64,000 nt of DNA from Oscillibacter sp. ER4 (GCF_000765235.1 NZ_JPJG01000002.1:41268-105267); one strand, 5' to 3'. Counted from the first letter of the stretch, positions 35,859 through 44,136 are shown. Translations and numbers: made by a program. Notes: generated by a model not told the origin, from the letters alone.

Positions 35859-37427
35859 CAGTCTGTCAAAAAAGAGCGGCTGGAGCTGGGCTTTTTCTGA
35901 TAGATATGGTAGAGTGGGCAAGAGTGATGAAAGATGCTGGAACGCGGGAAAATGGATCGAGATCTGGTAGAGTTCGTAGTCATAGACCAACTGGTGCCGA
36001 AGGAGCATTTGCTGCGAAAGATAGATGCAGCGGTGGACTTCACACGTCTGTATGAAATGGTGGAGCCGCTCTATTGTGAGGATAATGGGCGCCCCAGCAT
36101 CGATCCGGTGGTGTTGTTCAAGATGGTGCTGATCCAGCATCTGTACGGCCTTCCCTCGCTGCGGCGGACAGCGGAAGAAGTCAGCGCAAACAATTGCTAT
36201 CGCTGGTTTCTCGGTTATCCCTTGCAGGTGGAAACGCCGCATTTTTCCACGGTGAGCTATAACTTCCGGCATCGGTTCACCGAAGAGACCGTGGATCGGG
36301 TATTTGCGTGGATTTTGGATGAGGTAGCCAAGGCAGGCTATCTGTCGCCCAAGGCCGTCTTCATTGACGGTACTCACATCAAGGCCAACGCCAACACGAA
36401 GAAGCAGATGAAGGAACAGATCCCAGCAGCTGCTAGGCACTATGCAAAAGAATTGATGGGAGAGGTCAATGCGGATAGAGAAGCGCATGGCAAGAAGCCC
36501 TTTGATGATGACAACGATCCTCCGGCCTCTCCCAGGAAGCACAAAGACAACACCTCTAAGAAGAAGCTGGCCCGTAGGAAGAAGCAAGGCTTTCGTACTG
36601 TAACCAAAAGCACGACAGATCCGGACTGCGGCTTATTCGTAAAGGGCGAGCATAAGCGACAGTTCGCCTATGAGGCGCATACCGCCTGCGACAAGAACGG
36701 TTTCGTGCTGGAAACAGTCGTGACACCCGGCAATGTCCATGACAGCGTGGCCTTTGATGAAGTTTACGACAAAGTAACGGAAAATTTCCCACAGGTAGAG
36801 GCCGTTGTGGCCGATGCCGCATACAAAACGCCTCATATTTGCAAGAAAGTGTTCGGCGATGGCAGAGTCCTTTCCACAGCCTACAAGCTCCCGCAGACCA
36901 TGAAGAATGGACATGAGTGGTGGAAGTATGTCTATGATGAATTCTACGACTGCATGCTCTGTCCCGAATACCAGCCGCTGAAATACAGCACGACGAACCG
37001 TGATGGATATAGGGAATACAAGAGTGATCCGAATATCTGCGCCGCCTGTCCGACCAGAGAACGGTGTACGCATTCCAAGAACTGTGTTAAAACGGTGCAG
37101 CGGCATATCTGGAAGGACTATGAGGAATTGGCGGACGATGCCAGATATACGCCTGCGTACGCGCAGCTCTACAAGTGCCGAAAGGAAATCATTGAACGGG
37201 TCTTCGCGGACGCCAAGGAAAAACACGCGATGCGTTATACGCAATACAGAGGCTTGGCTCAGGTGACGAACTGGGTGAAGCTTAAGTTTGTTGCCATGAA
37301 CTTGAAAAAATTGGCCACATGGAAATGGAGAAATCTGTTGTCCTCGTTTCGTTTTGCTGTTTTTTCGCTCATATATGTTCGAGACCCAGTCTGCTCCTGA
37401 GTACAGACCGGGTTCCTCGACAGACTG
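35859..37427 (+). mobile_element. IS1182-type insertion sequence, 1,569 bp
   Basis: The element is bounded by inverted CAGTCTGTC and GACAGACTG and contains one intact transposase gene. It is flanked by the 29-bp direct hairpin repeat. It separates the enoyl-CoA hydratase gene from the alanine racemase-like gene. It looks recent, since the gene and both ends are intact. Confidence 0.85.
35934..37400 (+). CDS. IS1182-family transposase
   Basis: A 488-residue DDE transposase. The N-terminal domain shows DQLVPKEHLLRKIDAAVDF and GRPSIDPVVLFKMVLIQHLYG, then the catalytic domain with FIDGTHIKANANTKK near 143 (first Asp), a central variable charged region, DPDCGLFVKGEHKRQFAYEA near 229, VVADAAYKTPHI near 280 (second Asp) and a C-terminal zinc-like CAACPTRERCTHSKNC with a helix carrying IIERVFADAKEKHAMRY (Glu). 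No disruption is seen, so it is probably active. Confidence 0.93.
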   Translation: MLERGKMDRDLVEFVVIDQLVPKEHLLRKIDAAVDFTRLYEMVEPLYCEDNGRPSIDPVVLFKMVLIQHLYGLPSLRRTAEEVSANNCYRWFLGYPLQVETPHFSTVSYNFRHRFTEETVDRVFAWILDEVAKAGYLSPKAVFIDGTHIKANANTKKQMKEQIPAAARHYAKELMGEVNADREAHGKKPFDDDNDPPASPRKHKDNTSKKKLARRKKQGFRTVTKSTTDPDCGLFVKGEHKRQFAYEAHTACDKNGFVLETVVTPGNVHDSVAFDEVYDKVTENFPQVEAVVADAAYKTPHICKKVFGDGRVLSTAYKLPQTMKNGHEWWKYVYDEFYDCMLCPEYQPLKYSTTNRDGYREYKSDPNICAACPTRERCTHSKNCVKTVQRHIWKDYEELADDARYTPAYAQLYKCRKEIIERVFADAKEKHAMRYTQYRGLAQVTNWVKLKFVAMNLKKLATWKWRNLLSSFRFAVFSLIYVRDPVCS

Positions 37428-37456
37428 AGAGGGGGAAAGATTTCCTTTCCCCCTCT
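37428..37456. repeat. Right copy of the 29-bp hairpin repeat
   Basis: Identical to 35830-35858 and in the same orientation. It directly follows the right inverted end GACAGACTG of the insertion sequence and precedes the alanine racemase-like gene by 44 bp. Confidence 0.75.
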
Positions 37457-37499
37457 ATCTACTAACAGATGAATGAAACCATAAAGGAGTGTTTATGTA

Positions 37500-38639
37500 A
37501 TGGAAGACCTGACTGGCATCACCGGCAATTCCTATGTTGTGGTTGATCTTCAAAAAATCAAACGCAATGTGGAGAAAATACGTGCGCACATAGGAGAAAA
37601 TGTTAAGTTCCTGCCTGTGCTCAAGGGAGCTACCTGCGGGCACGGACTCGAAGAGATTGCAGAGTTTTTGGTAAGTGAATGCCAGTTTGATATGCTCTGT
37701 GTAGGGCATACCATTGAGGCGGAACGCATTCGTAATTTCGGAGTGAACTGTGACATTCTAGTGCTCGGCGGAACCCCGTTTAACAATATCCCTTATGTGG
37801 TTGAAAATAAAATTACCACCACGCTTTCCAATGCGGACTATGCGCGCGCTCTTTCCGCAGAGGCAGTAAAGCGTGGAACAACGGCGAAAGTACACATCAA
37901 GATCAACAGCGGGCTAGGCCGTATGGGTGCGAAACCGGGTGACGAACTGGCGGCTTTGCTGAATGACATCAATGGGCTGCCGGGGATTGATATTGAGGGT
38001 GCCTACACTCATTTTTCTAATTCAGCAAAAATCGACACCGCCATCATCGAACAGGAGGCGGCTACATTTGACAGCGGCCTTGCACAGATCAAAGCGGCAG
38101 GCATTACGCTGAAATACTGTCACGCAGCGAACACTCCGGCAACCGTCCGCTTCCCACAGTATCATTACAACATGGTACGCAGCCTGCTTCTTCTGGTTGG
38201 ATATGACTGGTCAGTGGATCAATTTAATCGGCTTGGGCTGGAGAAGGTTCTGTACTGGCGCGGCTTTGTTGCCCAGATTAATGAAGTCAAGGCCGGTGAA
38301 CGCTTTGACTACGGACTTGCACTCACAGCATCCCGTGATATGAAAGTGGCTGTGACTAGCTTTGGTTATTCAGACGGTTATCCGGATGATTTGCCTGGCA
38401 ATGGTGGCTTCGTCATGATAAAGGGACAAAAAGCACCGATTCTGTCACTCAATATGGACCAGGGTTTTGTCGATATAACGGATATCCCCGATGTCTGCGT
38501 CAATGATCAGATGCTTCTGATTGGTCAGGATGGCGGCGAGGAGGTCGAGCTGACAGAGCTGCTTGCCAATTCCAAGCACTCCGGCACCTACTTCTTCAGC
38601 CTTATCAACCACCGGGTTCGCCGCATTTTCAAGCGTTGA
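37500..38639 (+). CDS. Alanine racemase-like PLP enzyme
   Basis: A fold III PLP protein of 379 residues. The expected lysine is kept, in PVLKGATCGHG near 40, although the common K-A-N/D-A-Y is altered to K-G-A-T-C. Other marks are KINSGLGRMGAKPGDE near 135, THFSNSAKID near 168, AGERFDYGLAL with the catalytic Tyr, and VTSFGYSDGYPDDLPG near 283. It may racemise alanine or another amino acid. As alanine racemases control spore germination in Bacilli and Clostridia, its position in a sporulation-linked element is notable. The IS may have cut it from the operon upstream. Confidence 0.8.
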   Translation: MEDLTGITGNSYVVVDLQKIKRNVEKIRAHIGENVKFLPVLKGATCGHGLEEIAEFLVSECQFDMLCVGHTIEAERIRNFGVNCDILVLGGTPFNNIPYVVENKITTTLSNADYARALSAEAVKRGTTAKVHIKINSGLGRMGAKPGDELAALLNDINGLPGIDIEGAYTHFSNSAKIDTAIIEQEAATFDSGLAQIKAAGITLKYCHAANTPATVRFPQYHYNMVRSLLLLVGYDWSVDQFNRLGLEKVLYWRGFVAQINEVKAGERFDYGLALTASRDMKVAVTSFGYSDGYPDDLPGNGGFVMIKGQKAPILSLNMDQGFVDITDIPDVCVNDQMLLIGQDGGEEVELTELLANSKHSGTYFFSLINHRVRRIFKR

Positions 38640-38738
38640 CAAAATGAAAAAATAGTGATATGAATGTTATGCAAGGCTTACCGCGTGCAGACGTCAGCGG
38701 TGAGCCTTTGCATTATTATATAGCGAAAGGAAAGCAGC

Positions 38739-40133
38739 ATGCTGAAACAGCAAAATTTCTTTGACAGAAACATTCCTGCCTGGAAGCAGGTCCTTTTTCT
38801 ATCCTGGCCGACCATTGTGGAGCTTCTGCTGCAGACAGCTGTTAACTACGTGGATACTGCTATGGTTGGAAGCATCGGAGTAAATGCAACAGCAGCAGTC
38901 AGTATAACTATGTCGACAATTTGGCTCATCAATGGCTTTATGAATGCAGTCGGCATTGGATACTCTGTGCTGGCAGCACATTCCATCGGAGAGGGAAACT
39001 ATGAGCAGGCAAAAGTTATCATCCGCCAATCCATTCTGGCGATCGGCGTGGCTGGTATTTTTTTGACGTTGATTGTCACCCTTTTCATTGCGCCGAATCT
39101 TCCTGTCTGGATGCATGCGGAAAAGGAAGTTGTGCCGCTTGCTAGAAGTTACTTGCGTATTATCGGCATGGGATATCTGTTTAATATTTCTCTCATCGTC
39201 TGTTCAAACTTGCTGCGCTGTGCCGGGGATACCAAGACACCGATGAAATTCAATATTTTAACAAATATTATCAATGTGGGTGGAAATTACCTGCTGATTT
39301 ATCCCTCAAAGGAAATACAATTATTTGGCAAAAATTTTTTGCTGCAGCGTGCCGGACTGGGTGTCAGCGGTGCTGCAGCGGCAACTTCAATGTCTATAGC
39401 GTTCTCCGGTATAGGCCTTCTTCTGATTCTTTTCTTACGGCAAACACCTTATCAGATCAGCCTAAAGGAAGACTTTTCTCCGGACAGTTTTATTATTCGG
39501 CGGGCAATTCGCCTGGCTGTACCGACTGCAATGGAGCGCATGACAATATCGTTTGGCCAAATTGCAGCGACCTCGATGATTACCGGACTCGGAACAATGG
39601 CACTGTCGGCAAATCTTTTAGCGGATACGGGGGAAAAGATTTGTTATCTGCCAGTCTATGGCTTTGCAACGGCAGGAACAACGCTGGTGGCACAGTCGCT
39701 GGGCGCGGAGGAAAAAGACCTTGCCCTGCACTACGGACGTTGGTGTAATCGTTTAGGTATTATCGTGATGCTTGTCACCAGTACAGCAATGTTTTTGTTT
39801 GCAGTGCCGATTATTGATCTTTTTACAGATGACACAGAAACAATTCTGCTAGCGGCGCAGATGTTGCGCATTGAGGCATTTGCAGAGCCACTGCTGGCGA
39901 TTGGCGTTGTTCTTGGTGGAGTGCTGCGCGGAGCTGGTGACACCCGCTGGCCATTTGTCATTTCTCTGCTTGGCATGTGGGTGGTTCGCTTGCCGCTGGC
40001 ATACACTCTAATTCATTTATTTGACTGGGGACTTGCTGCTGTCTGGGGGGCTGCGATTGCGGATTGGGCTGTGCGCGCCGCCATATCCTGCCACCGCTTT
40101 TATCATAAGAAGTGGATGGCGCAGAAAGTATAA
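38739..40133 (+). CDS. MATE-family efflux transporter
   Basis: A 464-residue multidrug/organic cation exporter with 12 helices. It opens with WKQVLFLSWPTIVELLLQTAVNYVD and has the MATE repeat SIGVNATAAVSITMSTIWLIN, with the second half mirrored at FGQIAATSMITGLGTMALSANLLAD. It lies 99 bp after the alanine racemase-like gene, likely co-transcribed. The substrate cannot be told. Confidence 0.9.
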   Translation: MLKQQNFFDRNIPAWKQVLFLSWPTIVELLLQTAVNYVDTAMVGSIGVNATAAVSITMSTIWLINGFMNAVGIGYSVLAAHSIGEGNYEQAKVIIRQSILAIGVAGIFLTLIVTLFIAPNLPVWMHAEKEVVPLARSYLRIIGMGYLFNISLIVCSNLLRCAGDTKTPMKFNILTNIINVGGNYLLIYPSKEIQLFGKNFLLQRAGLGVSGAAAATSMSIAFSGIGLLLILFLRQTPYQISLKEDFSPDSFIIRRAIRLAVPTAMERMTISFGQIAATSMITGLGTMALSANLLADTGEKICYLPVYGFATAGTTLVAQSLGAEEKDLALHYGRWCNRLGIIVMLVTSTAMFLFAVPIIDLFTDDTETILLAAQMLRIEAFAEPLLAIGVVLGGVLRGAGDTRWPFVISLLGMWVVRLPLAYTLIHLFDWGLAAVWGAAIADWAVRAAISCHRFYHKKWMAQKV

Positions 40134-40189
40134 GAATAAGAAATGTGCAGTTGGGAAACGTCCAAAATCTGAACTACTGACGGTGAGAA

Positions 40190-40560
40190 TTGGCTAAGTG
40201 GCATCGGGCCGATGCGCCTCCGCTCGCTCTTGGAACCGCATGGGCGGCAGTCCCGGTGGATTGCGCGTATAGATTTTGATATGGTTGCAATAGGCAAAAA
40301 CGTAGAGAAAAATGATAGTCTTGACCTAAGATCACGGCAGCTTGTACACCGCGATTCGGCGGATCTTCTCCTTTTAGAGCGTAGCAAGGAAATTCACCAT
40401 CGGATGCTCTGGCCGAAGCTTCGCTTCAAAAGGCTTTCTTATTCCTGAGCTTCTGCTGCAGTCCTGGTAAGACGGTGCAGAAGTGCCTTTTATAGAGCTA
40501 GCCGTTCTCCTTCATGACATGATAAACCGTTTGCCGACTGACATCGATTCCAGCCTGCTC
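40190..40560 (-). pseudogene. Degenerate IS3-type transposase
   Basis: Minus-strand fragments match parts of IS3-family OrfB. At about 40500-40600 the sequence YGVDRSRITLEQAGIDVSRQ followed by TVYHVMKENG resembles its N-terminal HTH, and at about 40200-40330 FAYCNHIKIYTRNPPGLPP resembles its C-terminus. The DDE core between is deleted and frames are broken. No inverted ends can be located. Confidence 0.45.
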
Positions 40561-40618
40561 GAGTGTGATACGGCTGCGATCCACGCCGTAGTTGCAGCTA
40601 CCGAGCAGATCTTTGTAT

Positions 40619-41434
40619 ATGAAGATTTATGCAATTCGAGATGAATTGGTGCAGGAGCAGAAGGATCTGGCATACCTCCTGTATTACGGGCAGGAAAAGC
40701 AGTTCTATATTGAGCTGCCTGAAAATGCGGATGCATGGGAAACGCCGCTGTTGCTGGACTCCTTTGTGAAGCGTGGGGAAACCACAGTCGATTCCTATTG
40801 GAGCAAGATCTGGGTTCAGTAGCGGATCGTTCCGATCGACCGCCAGAACATCGGTGAGATTCTGCGCGACAATCATCTGAAGGAATATGATGAGTATGAG
40901 CTTCTGATGCTGGCAATGGGGCGATGTGCACAGGATGATTACTACCTTGTTCCCATTGATGACAAGGAACTGCCAGAGGAAATTACGAAGCGCTTCTCCA
41001 AGAGAATTGAAGATGTACTGCCACTAGAGAATCATTGTCTACTGGTATTTTTCCGAGATGGCGTAGTGAAGAAATGCGATTTGCAGAAGCATTTTGAAAA
41101 GACAAGAGCATTTCAGATTCTTCTCAAGAAGCCGGACTATTTTCAGCATGTGCAGATGCAGACAGGCGGATATGGCGTTGCATGGGATGTGAACATGACC
41201 GTCTCGGATGCGATGCTCTACCGGGTCGGCAAAAGCGTTCCGCTGACTATTGAGGATTTCCGGAACTTTGCCACGCACAGAGTTATCAATGCAGCGGAGG
41301 CGGCGGAGATATTGGGCTGCTCCCGGCAGAATATCATTGACCTGACGAAACGCGGGAAGCTGCATCCAATCAAAACATCGGAGAAGAGCACGCTGTATCT
41401 CAAAAGTGAAGTCCTGAAACGAAACTGGCAGTGA
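40619..41434 (+). pseudogene. DUF2442/helix-turn-helix protein with an amber stop
   Basis: A 271-codon gene interrupted by one in-frame TAG at 40820. The two parts read through in the same frame: MKIYAIRDELVQEQKDLAYL, then ETPLLLDSFVKRGETTVDSY, then after the stop RIVPIDRQNIGEILRDNHLK. The second half has a DUF2442-like segment (LLVFFRDGVVKKCDLQKHF) and a MerR/excisionase-type HTH (INAAEAAEILGCSRQNIIDL). Relatives that I recall have Q-Q at the interruption, so a CAG to TAG change explains it. Function in relatives is unknown. Confidence 0.75.
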
Positions 41435-41440
41435 GAATGC

Positions 41441-41487
41441 GTTATACCCCTTTATACCCTTTTCAAAAGGGTATAAAGGGGTATAAC
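41441..41487. repeat. 47-bp perfect palindrome upstream of the recombinase gene
   Basis: Two 23-base arms, GTTATACCCC-TTTATACCCTTTT and its exact complement, surround a single C. Each arm contains two ATACCC repeats. It stands 85 bp before the recombinase promoter region and just after the DUF2442 gene. It could be a bidirectional terminator or a binding site for the recombinase or its regulator. Confidence 0.8.
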
Positions 41488-41525
41488 GTTCTTTAGAGAA
41501 CTTTCCAAAATTTCTCATTTACACC

Positions 41526-41554
41526 TTTTCAAATGGATTCCAATCCGTTACAAT
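41526..41554 (+). promoter_or_regulatory. Candidate promoter of the recombinase gene
   Basis: TTTTCA at 41526-41531 and TACAAT at 41549-41554 are 17 bp apart. This resembles a vegetative promoter; I do not see a clear sigma-E type promoter, which would be expected for mother-cell control. Confidence 0.5.
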
Positions 41555-41591
41555 ATATCTAACAACCTAACAATGTAATCGAGGTGTTGCT

Positions 41592-43307
41592 ATGAAAACA
41601 ACAGATAAGCCGCAGGTGAAGCAATACGTCATCTATTCCCGCAAATCCAAATTTACAGGGAAAGGTGAAAGCATTGAGAACCAGATTGAGCTGTGCCGCC
41701 AGTATATTGCAATGCACTTTGGCGAAGACGAGGCAGAGCATGCGCTTGTATATGAGGATGAGGGTTTTTCCGGCGGCAATCTGGAGCGTCCGCAGTTTAA
41801 GCAGATGATGAGGGATTCCCAGAAGATTGAGTTCGCTGCCATTGTCGTCTATCGCCTCGACCGGATTAGCCGCAATATTGGAGACTTTGCGAAGCTCATC
41901 GAGGATCTGGGCGATCGCCACATTGACTTCATTTCCATCCGGGAACAGTTCGACACGTCCTCTCCCATGGGGCGTGCAATGATGTATATCGCGTCAGTAT
42001 TCTCCCAACTGGAGCGAGAAACCATAGCTGAGCGTATCCGCGACAACATGCATGAGCTGTCCAAGACCGGACGCTGGCTGGGCGGCACGACACCAACTGG
42101 CTACGCTTCGGAAAGCTTGTCCAGCGTAACAGTAGATGGCAAGGTTAAGAAAGCTTGTAAGCTCAAACCTATTCCGGAGGAGATTCAGCTGGTCAAGACA
42201 ATTTTTTCTGTGTTCACGGAAAGTGGCTCCCTCAGTAAAACTGACCAGTACTTGTTGGAGCACCGCTGTGTCACAAAGCGAGGCAAGCAATTTACACGCT
42301 TTGCTATCCGGGGTATTCTGACAAACCCGGTTTATATGATTGCTGACGATACGGCTTATCAGTATCTCAAGGAGAACCACGTTGACCTTTTTGCCGAGCA
42401 ATGGGAGTTTGACGGTGAGCACGGTATTATGGCCTACAACCGCACGCTCCAACGCCCTGGCAAGGCTACTCAGATCCGCCCGATGGAAGATTGGATTGTG
42501 GCAGTGGGGAAGCATCCCGGCATTATCTCCGGCGCAAACTGGGTACGAGTACAGTCTATGCTGGACGTGAACAAATCCAAGAGTTACCGCAAACCGCGCA
42601 GTAATGTGGCGCTTTTGTCCGGCCTTTTGCGTTGCGGCGAATGCGGCGACTATATGCGCCCGAAGCTGACCAACCGCAAGAATGCGGAGGGCGAGCTGAT
42701 CTACACCTACATGTGCTCCACCAAGGAGCGCAGCCACGGCACGGTCTGCTCTATGAAAAACTGCAACGGCAACACGCTGGACGCCAAGATCATCGAGGAG
42801 ATCCGCAAGCTGTACGCCGACAAGGAGACCCTTACCCGGCTGCTGGCGCAGACAAAGAAGGTCATCAGCGGCAGCAAGGAGGGCTACGACGCAGAGCTGG
42901 CGCTGCTCCGGGAAAAGCACACCGAAACGGAAGACCGCATCAAGCGGCTGGTGGAGTCCCTGTCCGTTGCCAGCGACACCTCTGCTAAGTACGTCATGGA
43001 GCAGATCGACGAACTGCATCGGGAGAGCGAGACTCAGCAGGCAAGACTTTCCGAGCTGGAAGCCCTCACCGAGCAGAGCCGGATGCTCCATCAGGAGTTC
43101 GCTTTCCATCAGGAAATGATCGAATCCTTCGCCAGCGCGGTGGATTCTGCCACGCTGGAGGAAAAACGCCGCCTGCTGCGCACCATCGTCAAAAAGGTGG
43201 TCTGGGACGGCAAAAATGCCTATGTGTACCTCTTTGCGGAGGATGGAGAGGCGGATTTGCCGCCTGTTGACCAATCTATGTATCCGTTGGGAGAGGATAG
43301 CGAATGA
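41592..43307 (+). CDS. Large serine recombinase, presumed skin-element excisionase
   Basis: A 571-residue site-specific recombinase. The catalytic serine is Ser16 in YVIYSRKS. The resolvase domain continues through YRLDRISRNIGDFAKLIEDL and SPMGRAMMYIASVFSQLERE to about 150. A recombinase domain follows, then a zinc ribbon with C348-x2-C351, C375 and C386, and a long coiled coil (about 405-510). It lies at the right end of the element, and its stop codon TGA at 43305-43307 overlaps the attachment core. The role matches that of B. subtilis SpoIVCA. After excision the stop is lost and the frame continues into the left end. Confidence 0.93.
   Translation: MKTTDKPQVKQYVIYSRKSKFTGKGESIENQIELCRQYIAMHFGEDEAEHALVYEDEGFSGGNLERPQFKQMMRDSQKIEFAAIVVYRLDRISRNIGDFAKLIEDLGDRHIDFISIREQFDTSSPMGRAMMYIASVFSQLERETIAERIRDNMHELSKTGRWLGGTTPTGYASESLSSVTVDGKVKKACKLKPIPEEIQLVKTIFSVFTESGSLSKTDQYLLEHRCVTKRGKQFTRFAIRGILTNPVYMIADDTAYQYLKENHVDLFAEQWEFDGEHGIMAYNRTLQRPGKATQIRPMEDWIVAVGKHPGIISGANWVRVQSMLDVNKSKSYRKPRSNVALLSGLLRCGECGDYMRPKLTNRKNAEGELIYTYMCSTKERSHGTVCSMKNCNGNTLDAKIIEEIRKLYADKETLTRLLAQTKKVISGSKEGYDAELALLREKHTETEDRIKRLVESLSVASDTSAKYVMEQIDELHRESETQQARLSELEALTEQSRMLHQEFAFHQEMIESFASAVDSATLEEKRRLLRTIVKKVVWDGKNAYVYLFAEDGEADLPPVDQSMYPLGEDSE
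43302..43306 (+). other. Right attachment core (attR) of the skin-like element
   Basis: GAATG is shared with 28021-28025. To its left lies GTTGGGAGAGGATAGC, which in inverted form matches the left end at 13 of 16 positions. To its right sigK resumes with AAATTTTGATG, coding E-I-L-M. Confidence 0.88.
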
Positions 43308-43620
43308 AATTTTGATGTACTTTCGCAGCCGGAAGAAGTTACAGGGCGAGGTGTCGCTCAACGATTCGCTCGATTCCGCCGCCGACGGCGAGTCGCTCTA
43401 CCTCATGGACGTCGTCGGCGTCGAGGACACGATGTACTTGGACATTCAGGACCGCGACGACTGCCTGCGCGTGCGAAAGCTCGTGCATGAGTGCCTGACC
43501 GAGCGGGAGGAAGAGGTCATCACTTCGCGCTACGGCCTCGGCGGCCGAATGCCCCGCACACAGCGCGAGGTCGCCAAAAAGCTCGGCATCTCGAGGAGCT
43601 ATGTATCCCGCCGGAACTAA
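43307..43620 (+). CDS. sigK: Sigma-K, C-terminal half, 3' truncated
   Basis: After the attachment core the frame reads EILMYFRSRKKLQGEVSLND, the end of region 2 and region 3 of sigma-K, then DIQDRDDCLRVRKLVHECLT and REEEVITSRYGLGG of region 4, and the helix-turn-helix TQREVAKKLGISRSYVSR. Known sigma-K proteins continue from SYVSR with I-E-K and about 20-30 more residues. Here it turns into R-N-stop, next to an IS21-like scar. The rejoined protein is thus short, with the recognition helix incomplete, and may not work. Confidence 0.88.
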
Positions 43621-43735
43621 TGTAAGCGATGCCCGGAAAGCCTTGAAAATCAAGGGTTTTCCGGGCATCGAGCATGTTAGGGTAGCGCTGTGGTTATTGT
43701 AAGCGGGGCAGAAAATTAACGTAAGCGGCCATTCA
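43621..43735. repeat. IS21-like end or deletion scar
   Basis: The motif GTAAGCG occurs three times, at 43622, 43699 and 43721, the last two 22 bp apart. Multiple short repeats near the end are typical of IS21-type elements. A strong hairpin (GATGCCCGGAAA and its complement) lies at 43629-43669. No transposase is present. The sequence cuts short both sigK on its left and the ATPase gene on its right. Confidence 0.45.
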
Positions 43736-43746
43736 TCAGGTCAATC

Positions 43747-44136
43747 TTATATCCCCATACTACTGACAAACTCCTTTATTTCGGCATATACTGGATCATC
43801 TAAATCGGGGTACTTTTCAAGTACGGTATTTACCCAATCAGGGCCATGACCTCCAACTGACTTAATAAAGCATTCTTTGTAATCACTTTCGGATTTAGGT
43901 GTATCTAATGTATCAAGAAGCGGTATAAGTTCTGGCGTATTTTTCGTTATCTCAATGCTCGTAATTACCGTCCCTTGTACAGGTCCTTGGGCTAAAGCAT
44001 AAATATCTTTTAGAGATTGACTTTTGCCAGCATTATTAGGGCCAACAAAGACAACAATATCATTTTTGCTGATATCAACAGTTTCTCCATTATTGAATTG
44101 AAGTTTTGAAATAAAGCCACCAACTTTATCTGCCAT
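43747..44136 (-). pseudogene. Truncated AAA ATPase, N-terminal part
   Basis: Encodes 129 residues with Walker A GPNNAGKS at 32-39, a form found in SMC-like and OLD-type ATPases. No Walker B or signature follows; the frame stops 11 bp from the IS21-like scar, so most of the gene is gone. Full-length relatives are often defence ATPases, but this cannot be shown for a fragment. It is 43 bp downstream of the Fic gene on the same strand. Confidence 0.6.

Larger units (their letters stand above)
28026..43306 (+). mobile_element. Skin-like sigK-intervening element, 15,281 bp
   Basis: The element splits sigK and is bounded by GAATG cores. It carries a large serine recombinase at its right end, transcribed outward in the direction of sigK. 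The ends are inverted repeats: GCTATCCT followed by C and CAAC patches on both sides. Base composition is visibly lower in G+C than the flanking chromosome in many parts. The cargo includes regulatory, metabolic, transport and tRNA genes plus three insertion sequence footprints. By analogy with B. subtilis skin it should be excised in the mother cell during sporulation; that is inference. Confidence 0.9.

Noticed and set aside
41441..41487. CRISPR-type or iteron array reading of the ATACCC repeats
   Set aside because: There are only two repeats per arm and they form a single palindrome; no spacers or further copies exist.
41994..43361. A 455-codon minus-strand frame opposite the serine recombinase
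   Set aside because: No recognisable domain and no ribosome site; the recombinase motifs on the plus strand are complete.
43621..43735. The hairpin after sigK as a normal sigK terminator
   Set aside because: The sigK reading frame is cut before it and it is embedded among GTAAGCG repeats, so it more likely came with the inserted sequence, though it may end transcription now.
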